From Drouetiella hepatica Uher 2000/2452 (GTDB lineage Bacteria > Cyanobacteriota > Cyanobacteriia > Elainellales > Elainellaceae): 39,290 bases of DNA. Shown piece by piece: positions 32,501 to 39,290 of the stretch. Both the position numbers and the translations under genes were made by a program. Positions within the stretch are counted from its first letter, which is position 1. Every line of letters begins with the position of its first letter. The notes under the pieces were generated by a model. The model saw only the letters and a program-made list of their open reading frames with translations, did no database searches and had not been told where the DNA came from. Where the stretch lies: contig JAHHHD010000045.1 in assembly GCA_019359505.1 (NCBI GenBank), positions 1 through 39,290 on the forward strand, written 5' to 3'.

Positions 32501-32696
32501 TCTAGTGATCGAACACAATCTGGACGTGATTCGCTGTGCGGACTGGGTAATTGATCTAGGTCCTGACGGCGGCGATCGCGGTGGCGAACTGGTGGCAGTT
32601 GGCACACCCGAACAGGTTGCCAAAAACGAGCGATCGCACACAGGGCGCTACCTAAAGAAAGTGTTGGCACAGCATCCACCTGCGGCAGTTTCTTAG
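29547..32696 (+). CDS. uvrA: Excinuclease ABC subunit A
   Basis: UvrA recognises bulky DNA lesions with UvrB in nucleotide excision repair. Both ATPase halves are present: Walker A GVSGSGKSS at residues 88-96 and again as GVSGSGKST in the second half, signatures LSGGEAQRIRLA and LSGGEAQRLKLA, and Walker B VLDEPS and LIDEPT. Zinc-binding pairs are seen as CPHC, CPEHG/CPDCHGLG, CEVCGG and CEACGG/CEVCKG. The 1049-aa length exceeds the usual 940-1000. There is a 58-residue charged, disordered N-terminal extension before IRIRGARQHNLKN, and a Pro/Ser-rich insertion at about 290-345 before FSENFACPEHG. No inner Met fits the standard start better. It is on its own, with an SOS-box-like site upstream. 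Confidence 0.97.
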   Translation: MPKRTEPKRNTSSKKAEVLNLSPDLEQTLNPEVASAETLNGNGRAAQSRAKPQSKSSPNTIRIRGARQHNLKNIDLELPRDRLIVFTGVSGSGKSSLAFDTIFAEGQRRYVESLSAYARQFLGQVDKPDVDAIEGLSPAISIDQKSTSHNPRSTVGTVTEIYDYLRLLYGRAGEPHCPHCDRSIVPQALDQMVDQIMALGDRTKFQILAPVVRGKKGTHKKMLSSLASEGFVRVRVDGEVRELSDSIELEKNQSHNIEIVVDRLIRKDGIQERLVDSLSTCLKRSEGIAVIEVTPTEASDNVVQFPSPNPDVQLAVLSTIAAEPAGRYGQPPNPAPDSPSDQPKTYDLVFSENFACPEHGAVMEELSPRLFSFNSPYGACPDCHGLGSLRRFSAELVVPDPSLPVYAAIAPWSDKDNTYYFSLLYSVGQAFGFEIQTPWDKLTPDQQQVVLHGSDEKIYIESDSRYRDNKGYHRAYEGALPMLERQYKETTSDLYKQKLEQYLIDQPCEVCGGDRLKPESLAVRMGQYRIKDFTSASIRDCLERVNNLQLSSRQAQIGELVLKEIRARLQFLLDVGLDYLTLDRTAMTLSGGEAQRIRLATQIGAGLTGVLYVLDEPSIGLHQRDNDRLLNTLNKLRDLGNTLIVVEHDEDTIRAADYLVDIGPGAGVHGGEIVSQGSLEDLLKCERSLTGAYLSGRRVIDTPAQRREGNGRSLHMHDAHRNNLHHLDVEIPLGKLVSVTGVSGSGKSTLVNELLFPALQHHFGHKIPYPKDMGDLSGLNALDKVIVIDQSPIGRTPRSNPATYTGVFDIIRDLFSETIEAKARGYKPGQFSFNVKGGRCEACGGQGVNVIEMNFLPDVYVQCEVCKGARYNRETLQVKYKSKSISDVLNMTAEEALDFFQNIPKASARLQTMVDVGLGYVRLGQTAPTLSGGEAQRLKLATELSRRATGKTLYLIDEPTTGLSFYDVHKLLDVLQRLANMGNSILVIEHNLDVIRCADWVIDLGPDGGDRGGELVAVGTPEQVAKNERSHTGRYLKKVLAQHPPAAVS

Positions 32697-32721
32697 AAGC
32701 TTGCGATTGCCCATCCCATTG

Positions 32722-33747
32722 TCAGAGAGCATGATTCGCCGCAGGCAAGCGAACAGGGTTAGTGTAGCGTTCACGGTACCAGTTGACGAAGCGCGGTAGC
32801 CCAACTTCAACTGGGGTGCTGGGTTGAAAACCAACATCTCGCACCAAATCATCGATATCTGCATAAGTCTCAAGCACGTCTCCCGGCTGTAGCGGCAGCA
32901 AGTTTTTCTTGGCGCTCATGCCCAGGCAATCTTCAAGCACTTCAATAAAGCGTAGAAGCTCAACGGGTTGATTATTGCCAATATTGTAAAGGCGGTATGG
33001 CGGTCGGATTGCTTCAGGATGAGCCGATGCTGCAATTATGGGAGGGCGATCGAGAACACGAATGACCCCTTCCACAATGTCATCAATGTAGGTAAAGTCG
33101 CGGCGCATTTTGCCGTAGTTATAAACCTCGATCGGGCGACCTTCGAGAATAGCCTGAGTAAATTTAAAAGCCGCCATGTCGGGTCTTCCCCATTCGCCGT
33201 AAACCGTGAAGAAACGCAGTCAGGTTGTGGGAATACCATAAAGATGGCTGTAGGTATGCGCCATTAGCTCGTTTGCTTTTTTGGTGGCGGCGTAAAGGCT
33301 AATCGGGTGATCAACATTGTCCTGCGTCGAGAAAGGCATCGTGCGGTTAGCCCCATAGACAGAGCTAGAGGAGGCGTAGACTAAATGCTGAATCTGATTT
33401 TGCCGACAGCCCTCTAGGACATTGACAAACCCAACCAGGTTGCTGTCTGCATAAGCATGAGGGTTTTTGAGCGAGTAGCGGACTCCGGCTTGGGCAGCCA
33501 GATGAATAACCCGATCGCAGGAATATTGGTTGAATAGATCGGCCATGTCTGTGCGATCGGCAATATCTAGCTTATGAAACCGAAAGTTTGAATGCGTGAG
33601 CTTTGCTAGCCGCCCGCACTTGAGATTGACATCATAGTAATCACTCAGGTTATCAATTCCAATCACCGTTTCGCCGCGCTCTAGCAGTTTTTGGCACACA
33701 TGAAAGCCAATAAAACCAGCAGCTCCGGTTACAAGAATGGGGGACAT
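32722..33747 (-). pseudogene. UDP-glucuronate 4-epimerase-like gene with one in-frame TGA
   Basis: Read leftward from the ATG at 33747 (AGGAG upstream), the frame encodes an extended short-chain dehydrogenase. It has the NAD site TGAAGFIG (7-14), ASSSSVYG, the catalytic YAATK (Tyr152, Lys156) and HLYGIPTT. Codon 176 (33220-33222) is TGA, and the same frame continues at once with LRFFTVYGEWGRPDMAAF and runs to 32722 with FTYIDDIVEG, YNIGNNQPVEL and PGDVLETYAD. The family normally has Gly before LRFFTVYG, so a single GGA to TGA change explains the break. With the stop removed the product would be 341 aa, normal for UDP-glucuronate/galacturonate epimerases of surface polysaccharide synthesis. 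No frameshift or other decay is seen, so the lesion is recent, an assembly error, or bypassed. Confidence 0.85.
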
Positions 33748-33767
33748 AAAAGACTCCTGCTCAGAAA

Positions 33768-34907
33768 CTAAATAGACCGCAAGGGAAGGTGGAAGTTGAG
33801 CGATTGTAGGATAGGAAAATGCTCGATCGCAGGATAGTGCAGAACAGTGAGCGTGTTGAAACAGAGAGAAATTCGAGGATAGTGAGTCTGAGGAAAAGCC
33901 AGGGTTTTGGCAATGAATTGTTGCAGAACAGATGTTTCAGCCATGACCAATCCCGTCACCAAAGGAGCAGGATGGGATTCTGAGGCTGAATGATTTGCAA
34001 GTGCCTGTTGCCAACCCAAGAGGCTATCGTCTGAGGCGATATGTAACTGAACGGCTTGAGGATGGTTTTGAAGCACTTTTTGAAGATTTACTTGAGCTGC
34101 ATCTGAGCTGATGCTGAAATCAATTGCGATGTCTCTCATCGCATCTACGAGTGTGGGACTAATGTCGCCAGACGGAAGCAAGATCAAACGAATGCCTTGC
34201 TTACCTTCTTTTAACTTAGGCAGCGATTCTCCTAACGAATGCGTTAAGTTCATTGCCGTTAGCGTTGCTGGACGATCAGGATGGGTAAAGATCAGCTCGC
34301 TAATACCGCAGTTTGACTGCTGTAGACAATGATGCTGCGCTGCCGGAAGCCCGATCGCCTGACTGATGAGCGCATGATTGGTGCCACCATGACTGACGAT
34401 CAGGAGGGTCTGTCCGGCATGGCGTGGCAGGACATCCTGCCAAAATTGCTGGGCGCGATCGTACAAGTCCAGCACGGGATAGCGCGGTCGCGTGGCCAGA
34501 GCCGTTGCCCCATGAGCGGCGTGATAGCCCGAAGGCTCAACCATTTGAAACTCATGCGGGCGCAGTTTCCAACAGCGATAGTCAGCAGCATATTCTTCGC
34601 GAACTGTCTTGAAAGGCATACCTTCCCATGCGGGCAGATCAATTTCACGCAGCAGGGAGCAAGTATGAATCGATGGAATTTCACGTTCCATACCTTGCAG
34701 AATGGAATCAACTGTCTGCTGAACCCGCTTGAGGGGGCTGACATAGAGTGCGTCGATCGCCACATCCCGCAGCGCTTTGCCAACTTGACGAGCCGCTATC
34801 ATTCCAGATTCTGTGAGTTCCGCAGTATCAGAACTGCCTTGATAACGCCCTTGCTCATTGAAGGTACTGCGCCCATGTCGAACTAAAATTACGCGAGTGG
34901 GTAACAT
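33768..34907 (-). CDS. Histidine phosphatase (phosphoglycerate-mutase-like), two-part protein
   Basis: The N-terminal 210 residues form a histidine phosphatase domain. [10 protein letters not shown] carries the phosphorylated His11, [11 protein letters not shown] the acid/base Glu region, and [13 protein letters not shown] the second His near 173. The remaining 165 residues (from [15 protein letters not shown]) look like a second alpha/beta unit without the RHG motif or catalytic His, possibly a degenerate duplicate with a regulatory role. Cyanobacterial relatives (Slr1124-like) act as phosphoserine phosphatases rather than mutases. Substrate assignment here is inference. GGAG precedes the ATG. 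The gene is 20 bp upstream of the epimerase and 21 bp downstream of the aldo/keto reductase, so the three are probably one operon. Confidence 0.82.
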   Translation of the reverse strand: MLPTRVILVRHGRSTFNEQGRYQGSSDTAELTESGMIAARQVGKALRDVAIDALYVSPLKRVQQTVDSILQGMEREIPSIHTCSLLREIDLPAWEGMPFKTVREEYAADYRCWKLRPHEFQMVEPSGYHAAHGATALATRPRYPVLDLYDRAQQFWQDVLPRHAGQTLLIVSHGGTNHALISQAIGLPAAQHHCLQQSNCGISELIFTHPDRPATLTAMNLTHSLGESLPKLKEGKQGIRLILLPSGDISPTLVDAMRDIAIDFSISSDAAQVNLQKVLQNHPQAVQLHIASDDSLLGWQQALANHSASESHPAPLVTGLVMAETSVLQQFIAKTLAFPQTHYPRISLCFNTLTVLHYPAIEHFPILQSLNFHLPLRSI

Positions 34908-34928
34908 GAAACCTAGTCTCCAGTGAGT

Positions 34929-35924
34929 TTAAGTAGAAATCGTCTGGGCTAAACCCTGTAGCGCATCCTGCAATGCATCCTGCAATACGACAGGTGGCTC
35001 GATCGCCTCCATCAGCTTTAGCCGTTCAACGGTCGTCAGCAGCCGATCGCCTGCCTTGGCATTGATCGCCACCTGCTCTGGCGACTTAGCTCCCGGAATG
35101 GCCACAGGCTGAATGGGATGAGAAATGGCAAACCGCAGCGCTGCTGTCACCATTTCTTCACCAGGGTGCAGGTAGGTTTTCAGGCGATCGACTTTGGCGA
35201 AATCAGCCTCCAGCCTGCTGTTGCTGGCCTCGTCTGCATACCATTCAGAGCGAACGGTGTCGGTGAAAACGGTATCTGAAGAATATTTGCCCGACAACAG
35301 CCCTTTCTTGAGAGGGCCGCGCACCAGCACGGCAATGCCATGCTCCTGGCAGTAGGGAAGAAAGTCTGCTTCTGCTTTGCGATTGAGGAGGGAATAGTCA
35401 GTTTCCACAACGCGGCAGGTGTTGTTCACGTTGAATCGCTTGAGCACTTTGAGTTTATCCGTCGAAATGCCATAGGCACGGATATAGCCCTGAGATTGCA
35501 GCAGCTCAAATCCTTCTAGATAAACGCTCGGATCTTCGATTTTGCCTTCGTGGCAGAGCAGCACATCCAGGTAATCCGTTCGCAACCGATAGAGCGAGGC
35601 GTGAACGCAAAGTCGAATCATGTCTGTCGTCGTCATGGGCACCATTTGTCCGGTGCGTCTGCCCCAGCGACCAATTTTGGTGACGAGATGAACGCGATCG
35701 CGAATACCGACCAGCGCCTTACCCAACCGCTCTTCCGATAGACCCGTCGGAATTCCATAGGACTCTGCTGTATCAAATAAGTTAATGCCCTCTTCAAAAG
35801 CTCTGCGAACGGTGGCCAATGCGATCGCCTCATCAATTTTGCCCCACTGGTTGCCAATATTCCAGGTTCCCATTCCGATCGCAGAGACGTTGAAGCCAGT
35901 GGTGCCCAGTTGTCGATACAGCAT
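34929..35924 (-). CDS. Aldo/keto reductase
   Basis: The 331-aa NADPH-dependent oxidoreductase has a TIM-barrel with the catalytic tetrad visible as Asp51 and Tyr56 (FDTAESYG), Lys83 (LVTKIGRWG) and His125 (LLCHEG). The ending VAIPGAKSPEQVAINAKA is the NADPH-binding signature. It resembles the YajO/Tas-like AKR subfamily with broad aldehyde specificity, so no substrate is named. The C-terminal tail contains a small duplication (QDALQDALQG) from a 12-bp DNA repeat (about 34965-34990). AAGGAG precedes the ATG. It is followed 21 bp downstream by the histidine phosphatase gene. Confidence 0.92.
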   Translation of the reverse strand: MLYRQLGTTGFNVSAIGMGTWNIGNQWGKIDEAIALATVRRAFEEGINLFDTAESYGIPTGLSEERLGKALVGIRDRVHLVTKIGRWGRRTGQMVPMTTTDMIRLCVHASLYRLRTDYLDVLLCHEGKIEDPSVYLEGFELLQSQGYIRAYGISTDKLKVLKRFNVNNTCRVVETDYSLLNRKAEADFLPYCQEHGIAVLVRGPLKKGLLSGKYSSDTVFTDTVRSEWYADEASNSRLEADFAKVDRLKTYLHPGEEMVTAALRFAISHPIQPVAIPGAKSPEQVAINAKAGDRLLTTVERLKLMEAIEPPVVLQDALQDALQGLAQTIST

Positions 35925-35963
35925 GATTTACTCCTTATTTTTTGGGGGGCATTGCTTAATCCG

Positions 35964-36015
35964 GCTATGAAATTTATTTTGAGAGGTGCGCGCCCCTCAA
36001 AATAAATTTCATAGC
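35964..36015. repeat. 20-bp hairpin between glycosyltransferase and aldo/keto reductase genes
   Basis: GCTATGAAATTTATTTTGAG (35964-35983) pairs exactly with 35996-36015. The centre AGGTGCGCGCCC pairs partly, matching the family's GC-rich apex with a small asymmetry. It separates two same-strand genes by terminating or attenuating transcription. Confidence 0.8.
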
Positions 36016-36081
36016 TAAAATCAGCAACGCCTTTTGGGGTTCGATACAGGTCTTGAGGTTTGAGACAAGTCTTACAGCACT

Positions 36082-37137
36082 TTAGTCTGCCAAGCCGCGC
36101 TTGTGGCGCTCAGAGACATAGTGGTTTAATCGTTTTTCCAGTACAACCAGCCGCTTCTCTAGCCATTTGCGGCTAGCTGTGCTCAGAAAATTAAACTGAT
36201 TGACGATCGGCTGAATGACTTCCTCCCGTCGCCGTCGCCCTAGCTTCTGGAGTCGCTTGACAAAGTATGTGTTCTCGACCAGATCCCATTTTTTCTGAAA
36301 GTGCAGCAGGCTCTGCCGCTCCCAAGCATCGCTCCAGCGCACCATAAAGTAGGGCAGATCCGACCATTTAAGGCTAGGTGCAGGGGGATGGGTGAGAAAA
36401 GTCACGACTGAAGCGGGTTCCAAATAGATCGTGCCCCCTGCGCGAGCAATCAGCATACAAAAGTCAAGGTACTCTTTGGTACAAGAAAACCCTTCATCGA
36501 GTAAGCCAATCTGCTCAAAAATGTCCTGGCGAACCAGCATCGAGTGAAACTCTACAAATCCAGTTGGCTGGCGCTTGAGCTGATCTTGCACCTCTGCAAC
36601 AGAGCGATTCTGAAAGTAGGTTTTTTCTGATACCTGCCATTTACCCTTGATGTCTGCCGTTTGGGGAACGCTCGGCACCCCTTGGATGAATTTAGCCAAA
36701 TCCTCCGTCGGCATATACTCGCCTCCAGCACAGTGAACGATCGTATGCACAGGGCGATATTGACACACCAGTGAACCGACTACCGTGGCTGCCGTCTCTT
36801 CAGCACAATTGACCAAAGCCGTCAGCCAGCCTGGGGCAAAAATTACGTCATTGTCTACAAACACGATATATTTGCTTGGCGTTTGCTGATTAGCCTGATT
36901 CAAGCCCAGATTTCTCGCCTGATTGGGGGAAAGAAAGCGATCGCTCCGCAACAGTTGAAAGCCTTTTTCCTTTGCTGCCGTTTTGAGATAATCTTGCAGA
37001 TCAACAGGCGAGTTATTGTCTACATAGATGAGACTGAATGGATGATGCGTGTTCTGGTAAAGACTCTCAAGCGATTCTTGGGCAAACTGAAAACGTTCAC
37101 GCGGAACGACAATGATCGTTACATCTGGACTGTACAT
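36082..37137 (-). CDS. Family 2 glycosyltransferase
   Basis: The 351-aa product has a GT-A fold. The N-terminus VTIIVVPRERFQFAQESLESLYQNT is the usual first strand and helix. SLIYVDNNSPVD and IVFVDNDVIFAPGWLTAL (metal-binding Asp-Asn-Asp near 95-97) mark the nucleotide-sugar site. EIGLLDEGFSCTKEYLDF and YLEPASVVTFLTHPP give the acceptor region. The C-terminus is basic, rich in Arg (KLGRRRREE). It follows an ABC exporter gene by 31 bp on the same strand, suggesting a cell-surface glycan or glycolipid assembled and exported together. No membrane helix is seen. Confidence 0.88.
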   Translation of the reverse strand: MYSPDVTIIVVPRERFQFAQESLESLYQNTHHPFSLIYVDNNSPVDLQDYLKTAAKEKGFQLLRSDRFLSPNQARNLGLNQANQQTPSKYIVFVDNDVIFAPGWLTALVNCAEETAATVVGSLVCQYRPVHTIVHCAGGEYMPTEDLAKFIQGVPSVPQTADIKGKWQVSEKTYFQNRSVAEVQDQLKRQPTGFVEFHSMLVRQDIFEQIGLLDEGFSCTKEYLDFCMLIARAGGTIYLEPASVVTFLTHPPAPSLKWSDLPYFMVRWSDAWERQSLLHFQKKWDLVENTYFVKRLQKLGRRRREEVIQPIVNQFNFLSTASRKWLEKRLVVLEKRLNHYVSERHKRGLAD

Positions 37138-37168
37138 AACGCCCTTTCCTATGATGTGAATTGTGCAG

Positions 37169-39046
37169 CTAAGGTTTTTGAGCTAGAGGATTTTTTTGAC
37201 TGAGTTGATCCCCGATCGCGTTCTGAATTTGGTAAAGCGCCGAGTATCGCTTTCCTAATCGCAGCAGTTCCAAATGAGTACCGCTTTCTAGAATCTTCCC
37301 GGCTTCAACGTAACAGATCAGATCGGCATCGGTGGCAGCTCTCAGATCATGAGTAATCAAAAACGTGGTACTTCCTTGGGCAAGCCGTCTGAGCGCCTCG
37401 GTGACAGCCTGCTCATTTTCGTTATCCAATCCGACGGTAGGTTCGTCAAGAATAATAATCGGCGCTTTCCGAATGGCAGCCCTAGCGATCGCAATCCGCT
37501 GGCGCTGACCTCCAGAAAGGGTAGCTCCCCGCTCACCTAGCAGCGTGTCGTAGCCCTGCGGCAAGGCAGTAATGAAATCATGGGCATTGGCCAGCTGAGC
37601 GGCAGCTTCAATCTGGGCATTGCTGGCTCCCAGGCTGCCATAGGCGATATTGTCTCGCACGCTCACCCCAAACAAAATACTGTCTTGCAGGACGACGCTG
37701 ATTTGCTGGCGCAGGGAAGCAACTTTGTAATCTCGCAGATCGCGCCCGTCAATCTGGATTTGTCCAGCCGTTGGGTCATAGAGGCGCAGGAGCAGACTCA
37801 CCAATGTCGATTTCCCGCCTCCCGATGCGCCAACCAGCGCCACTCGCTGACCTGGCTTCACCTCAAAGCTGAGATCTTGCAAAATGAGTTTTTCCGGTTC
37901 GTAGGCAAAAGAAATATTCTTGAACTTGACTCCACCCCGGAAGGGAGGTGCTGCGATCGCCCCTTTGCGATCGCGAATATCTGGGACGACATCCAACAAA
38001 TCAATAATTCGTTCGCCGGAAGCCGTTGCCTTCGAGATCATCGCCATCTGTTTGGCCAACTGACGAGTCGGGCGATAGGCTGTTTTGAGGTAATTAATAA
38101 ACACCAGTAGATCCCCGGCGGTAGCGCTGCCCTGCATCACCAGATGCACGCCTCGCCACAGCACTAGCGCCGTTGCCACAGAGACCAAAAGCTCTACAGT
38201 GCGCTGGAGTCCGGCGGAGAGTTGCTGGGTTCGCGCCACTTCTTCCAGACTTTTCTCATTCTCTTTAGAAAACATATCCTCAAGCATGGACTCTAAAGAG
38301 AGCGCCTGTACAACTTTGATGGCACCCATCGCTTCGGCAGCAGTAGCGGCCATGGCTCCCTCTCGTTTGCGCTGCTGACGAGCGATGCTGTGAATCCGCT
38401 TCGTGATTTTGACGGTTGAGATGATAAATATGGGAAAGATCGCCACTGCAATTAGCGCTAGCTCCCAATCCATAAAGAACATCACACCCACCATACCCAC
38501 AAGGGTGACTAAGTTGACAAACAGCGGTACCGCTGCGGTAACGGTCACATCTCGGAGGCGATCGATATCGCTAGTAATGCGAGTAATTAAATCACCGCCC
38601 TTAGCCCGATAGTGAAACGAAAGCGAAAGCTGTTGCAGGTGGGCATAGAGCGTTGCCCGGATTTCAGTGACAATCCGGCTGGCCGCCAGCGACATTCCTA
38701 CCATGCTGATGTAGGCTGCACCTGCTTGAATGCTAGCAACGCCTATGATCGCCAGCGCTGAGCCGATTAGCAACATATTAGGCTCAACATTTGACAGCCA
38801 AGGAATGCTGCTCGGCGTAGCGCTAGCGCCAGGGACAATAATATTGTCGAAAATTAGCTTTAGAGGCCAGGGTTCCAACAATCTGGCCAAGACTTCTACA
38901 AACAGCCCAATCACAGAGAAGGTCAGTAGCGCACCTTGCTTACGGATCTGCGGCGAAAACCGTTCTACAATTCGCCGTAGGCCAGGTAGTGCTGCCTTTA
39001 TGTCTTTGGGGCGTTGTCGCTTGGCTGGTGTTGATTCGCTGTTCAC
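37169..39046 (-). CDS. ABC exporter, fused membrane and ATPase domains (MsbA-like)
   Basis: The start is placed at the GTG at 39046 because GGAG lies 6-9 bases before it; an in-frame TTG four codons earlier would itself contain the ribosome site. The 625-aa product has six membrane helices in its first 340 residues and an ATPase domain at about 375-610 (numbered from the TTG form): Walker A GASGGGKST (410-418), signature LSGGQRQR (514-521), Walker B IIILDEPT and switch His570. It belongs to the B-type homodimeric exporters (MsbA, HlyB-like without peptidase). It is likely to flip a lipid, glycolipid or oligosaccharide, supported by the glycosyltransferase gene 31 bp downstream. Confidence 0.9.
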   Translation of the reverse strand: MNSESTPAKRQRPKDIKAALPGLRRIVERFSPQIRKQGALLTFSVIGLFVEVLARLLEPWPLKLIFDNIIVPGASATPSSIPWLSNVEPNMLLIGSALAIIGVASIQAGAAYISMVGMSLAASRIVTEIRATLYAHLQQLSLSFHYRAKGGDLITRITSDIDRLRDVTVTAAVPLFVNLVTLVGMVGVMFFMDWELALIAVAIFPIFIISTVKITKRIHSIARQQRKREGAMAATAAEAMGAIKVVQALSLESMLEDMFSKENEKSLEEVARTQQLSAGLQRTVELLVSVATALVLWRGVHLVMQGSATAGDLLVFINYLKTAYRPTRQLAKQMAMISKATASGERIIDLLDVVPDIRDRKGAIAAPPFRGGVKFKNISFAYEPEKLILQDLSFEVKPGQRVALVGASGGGKSTLVSLLLRLYDPTAGQIQIDGRDLRDYKVASLRQQISVVLQDSILFGVSVRDNIAYGSLGASNAQIEAAAQLANAHDFITALPQGYDTLLGERGATLSGGQRQRIAIARAAIRKAPIIILDEPTVGLDNENEQAVTEALRRLAQGSTTFLITHDLRAATDADLICYVEAGKILESGTHLELLRLGKRYSALYQIQNAIGDQLSQKNPLAQKP

Positions 39047-39120
39047 CGCTATCTCCAAAGGATTACAAGAGGTTTTTCTCTAACCCTAAGTTTTACAAGT
39101 TTAATTAAGCTGGCAATGAA

Positions 39121-39148
39121 CCCTTTATGAGATTAGTCTCATAAAGGG
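39121..39148. terminator. 12-bp hairpin near the right end
   Basis: CCCTTTATGAGA and TCTCATAAAGGG are exact complements with loop TTAG. It is 75 bp upstream of the exporter start and could terminate a gene lying beyond the window. Confidence 0.55.
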
Positions 39149-39162
39149 GCAAGTTGGTAAGC

Positions 39163-39255
39163 TCAGTAGACCGCAAAGTCCTCCTATTTTTTCTAAAAGC
39201 TGGATTTCAAAGGCGCGGAGCGCCTTTGAAATCCAGCTTTTAGGGTTTTGTGGGG
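39163..39255. repeat. Twin hairpin element, copy 2
   Basis: The 24-bp perfect arms (39193-39216 and 39220-39243, loop GGA) match the element at 10331. The flank ACCGCAAAGTCCTCC matches AATCGCAAAGTCTTCC there, and both continue into TAGGGTTTTGTGG. The copy ends in a 12-G run at 39252-39263 and GGGCCCC, which differs from copy 1 and looks unreliable. Confidence 0.8.
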
Positions 39256-39290
39256 GGGGGGGGCGGGCCCCAAAAAACAAAAATGCGTGA

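Noticed and set aside
32050-32679. 209-codon frame antisense to uvrA
   Set aside because: It lies wholly inside uvrA, is Arg/Pro/Ser/Cys-rich and matches no family; a shadow frame.

Overview
This window is cyanobacterial chromosome. The GC-palindromic octamer GCGATCGC (HIP1) recurs throughout. The gene set includes Vipp1/IM30, an MSMEG_0569-family flavoprotein otherwise known from Synechocystis-type Nit1 loci, a ureC with no other urease genes beside it, and several conserved proteins of cyanobacterial type. I cannot name the genus; a filamentous or Leptolyngbya/Oscillatoriales-like lineage is a guess. Both ends fall in repeats: the left edge cuts an IS630-type transposase, and the right edge stops in a second copy of an intergenic element followed by a 12-G run. 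The window is therefore probably a whole draft contig broken at repeats.

Layout. 1-750: IS remnants (IS630 start, decayed IS1595). 750-9.8 kb: a 449-aa protein of unknown function, msrA, a DUF6918-like protein, an E. coli-type argininosuccinate synthase, vipp1, an alpha/beta hydrolase, a membrane protein resembling part of a voltage sensor, and purM. 9.9-18.1 kb: a solitary MazF toxin, an anchored protein of unknown function, a 780-bp non-coding stretch ending in a 16-bp tandem array, the MSMEG_0569-type oxidoreductase, a 776-aa fusion (starch-binding-like, SGNH hydrolase and DUF1796 domains), ureC and tRNA-Lys(CUU). 18.1-21.4 kb: a leftward cluster of thioredoxin-like protein, CcdA-like protein, cytochrome b and a YedY/sulfite-oxidase-like molybdoenzyme, preceded by a repeat lipoprotein. 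21.6-26.1 kb: a complete ABC importer (Tat/lipoprotein binding protein, two permeases, ATPase). 26.4-32.7 kb: ftsE, a Cys-rich protein, cobU, a coiled-coil protein, and uvrA with an SOS-box-like site upstream. 32.7-39.1 kb: a leftward run of ABC exporter, family 2 glycosyltransferase, aldo/keto reductase, two-part histidine phosphatase and a UDP-glucuronate-epimerase-like gene broken by one in-frame TGA, which suggests surface-polysaccharide or lipid export.

The most unusual signal is not a gene. About fifteen long, mostly perfect hairpins sit in the spacers. Their outer arms are mostly unique to each locus, but the apex is shared: a GC-rich stem capped by a purine-purine-A triloop, often GAA or GGA closed by C-G, as in the very stable DNA mini-hairpin GCGAAGC. 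In one element with two copies (near 10.3 kb and 39.2 kb) the arms differ by a compensated base pair. Some hairpins also lie beside a second small palindromic module. This looks like a dispersed structural repeat family whose stems are kept paired by selection or by a replication-based correction mechanism.
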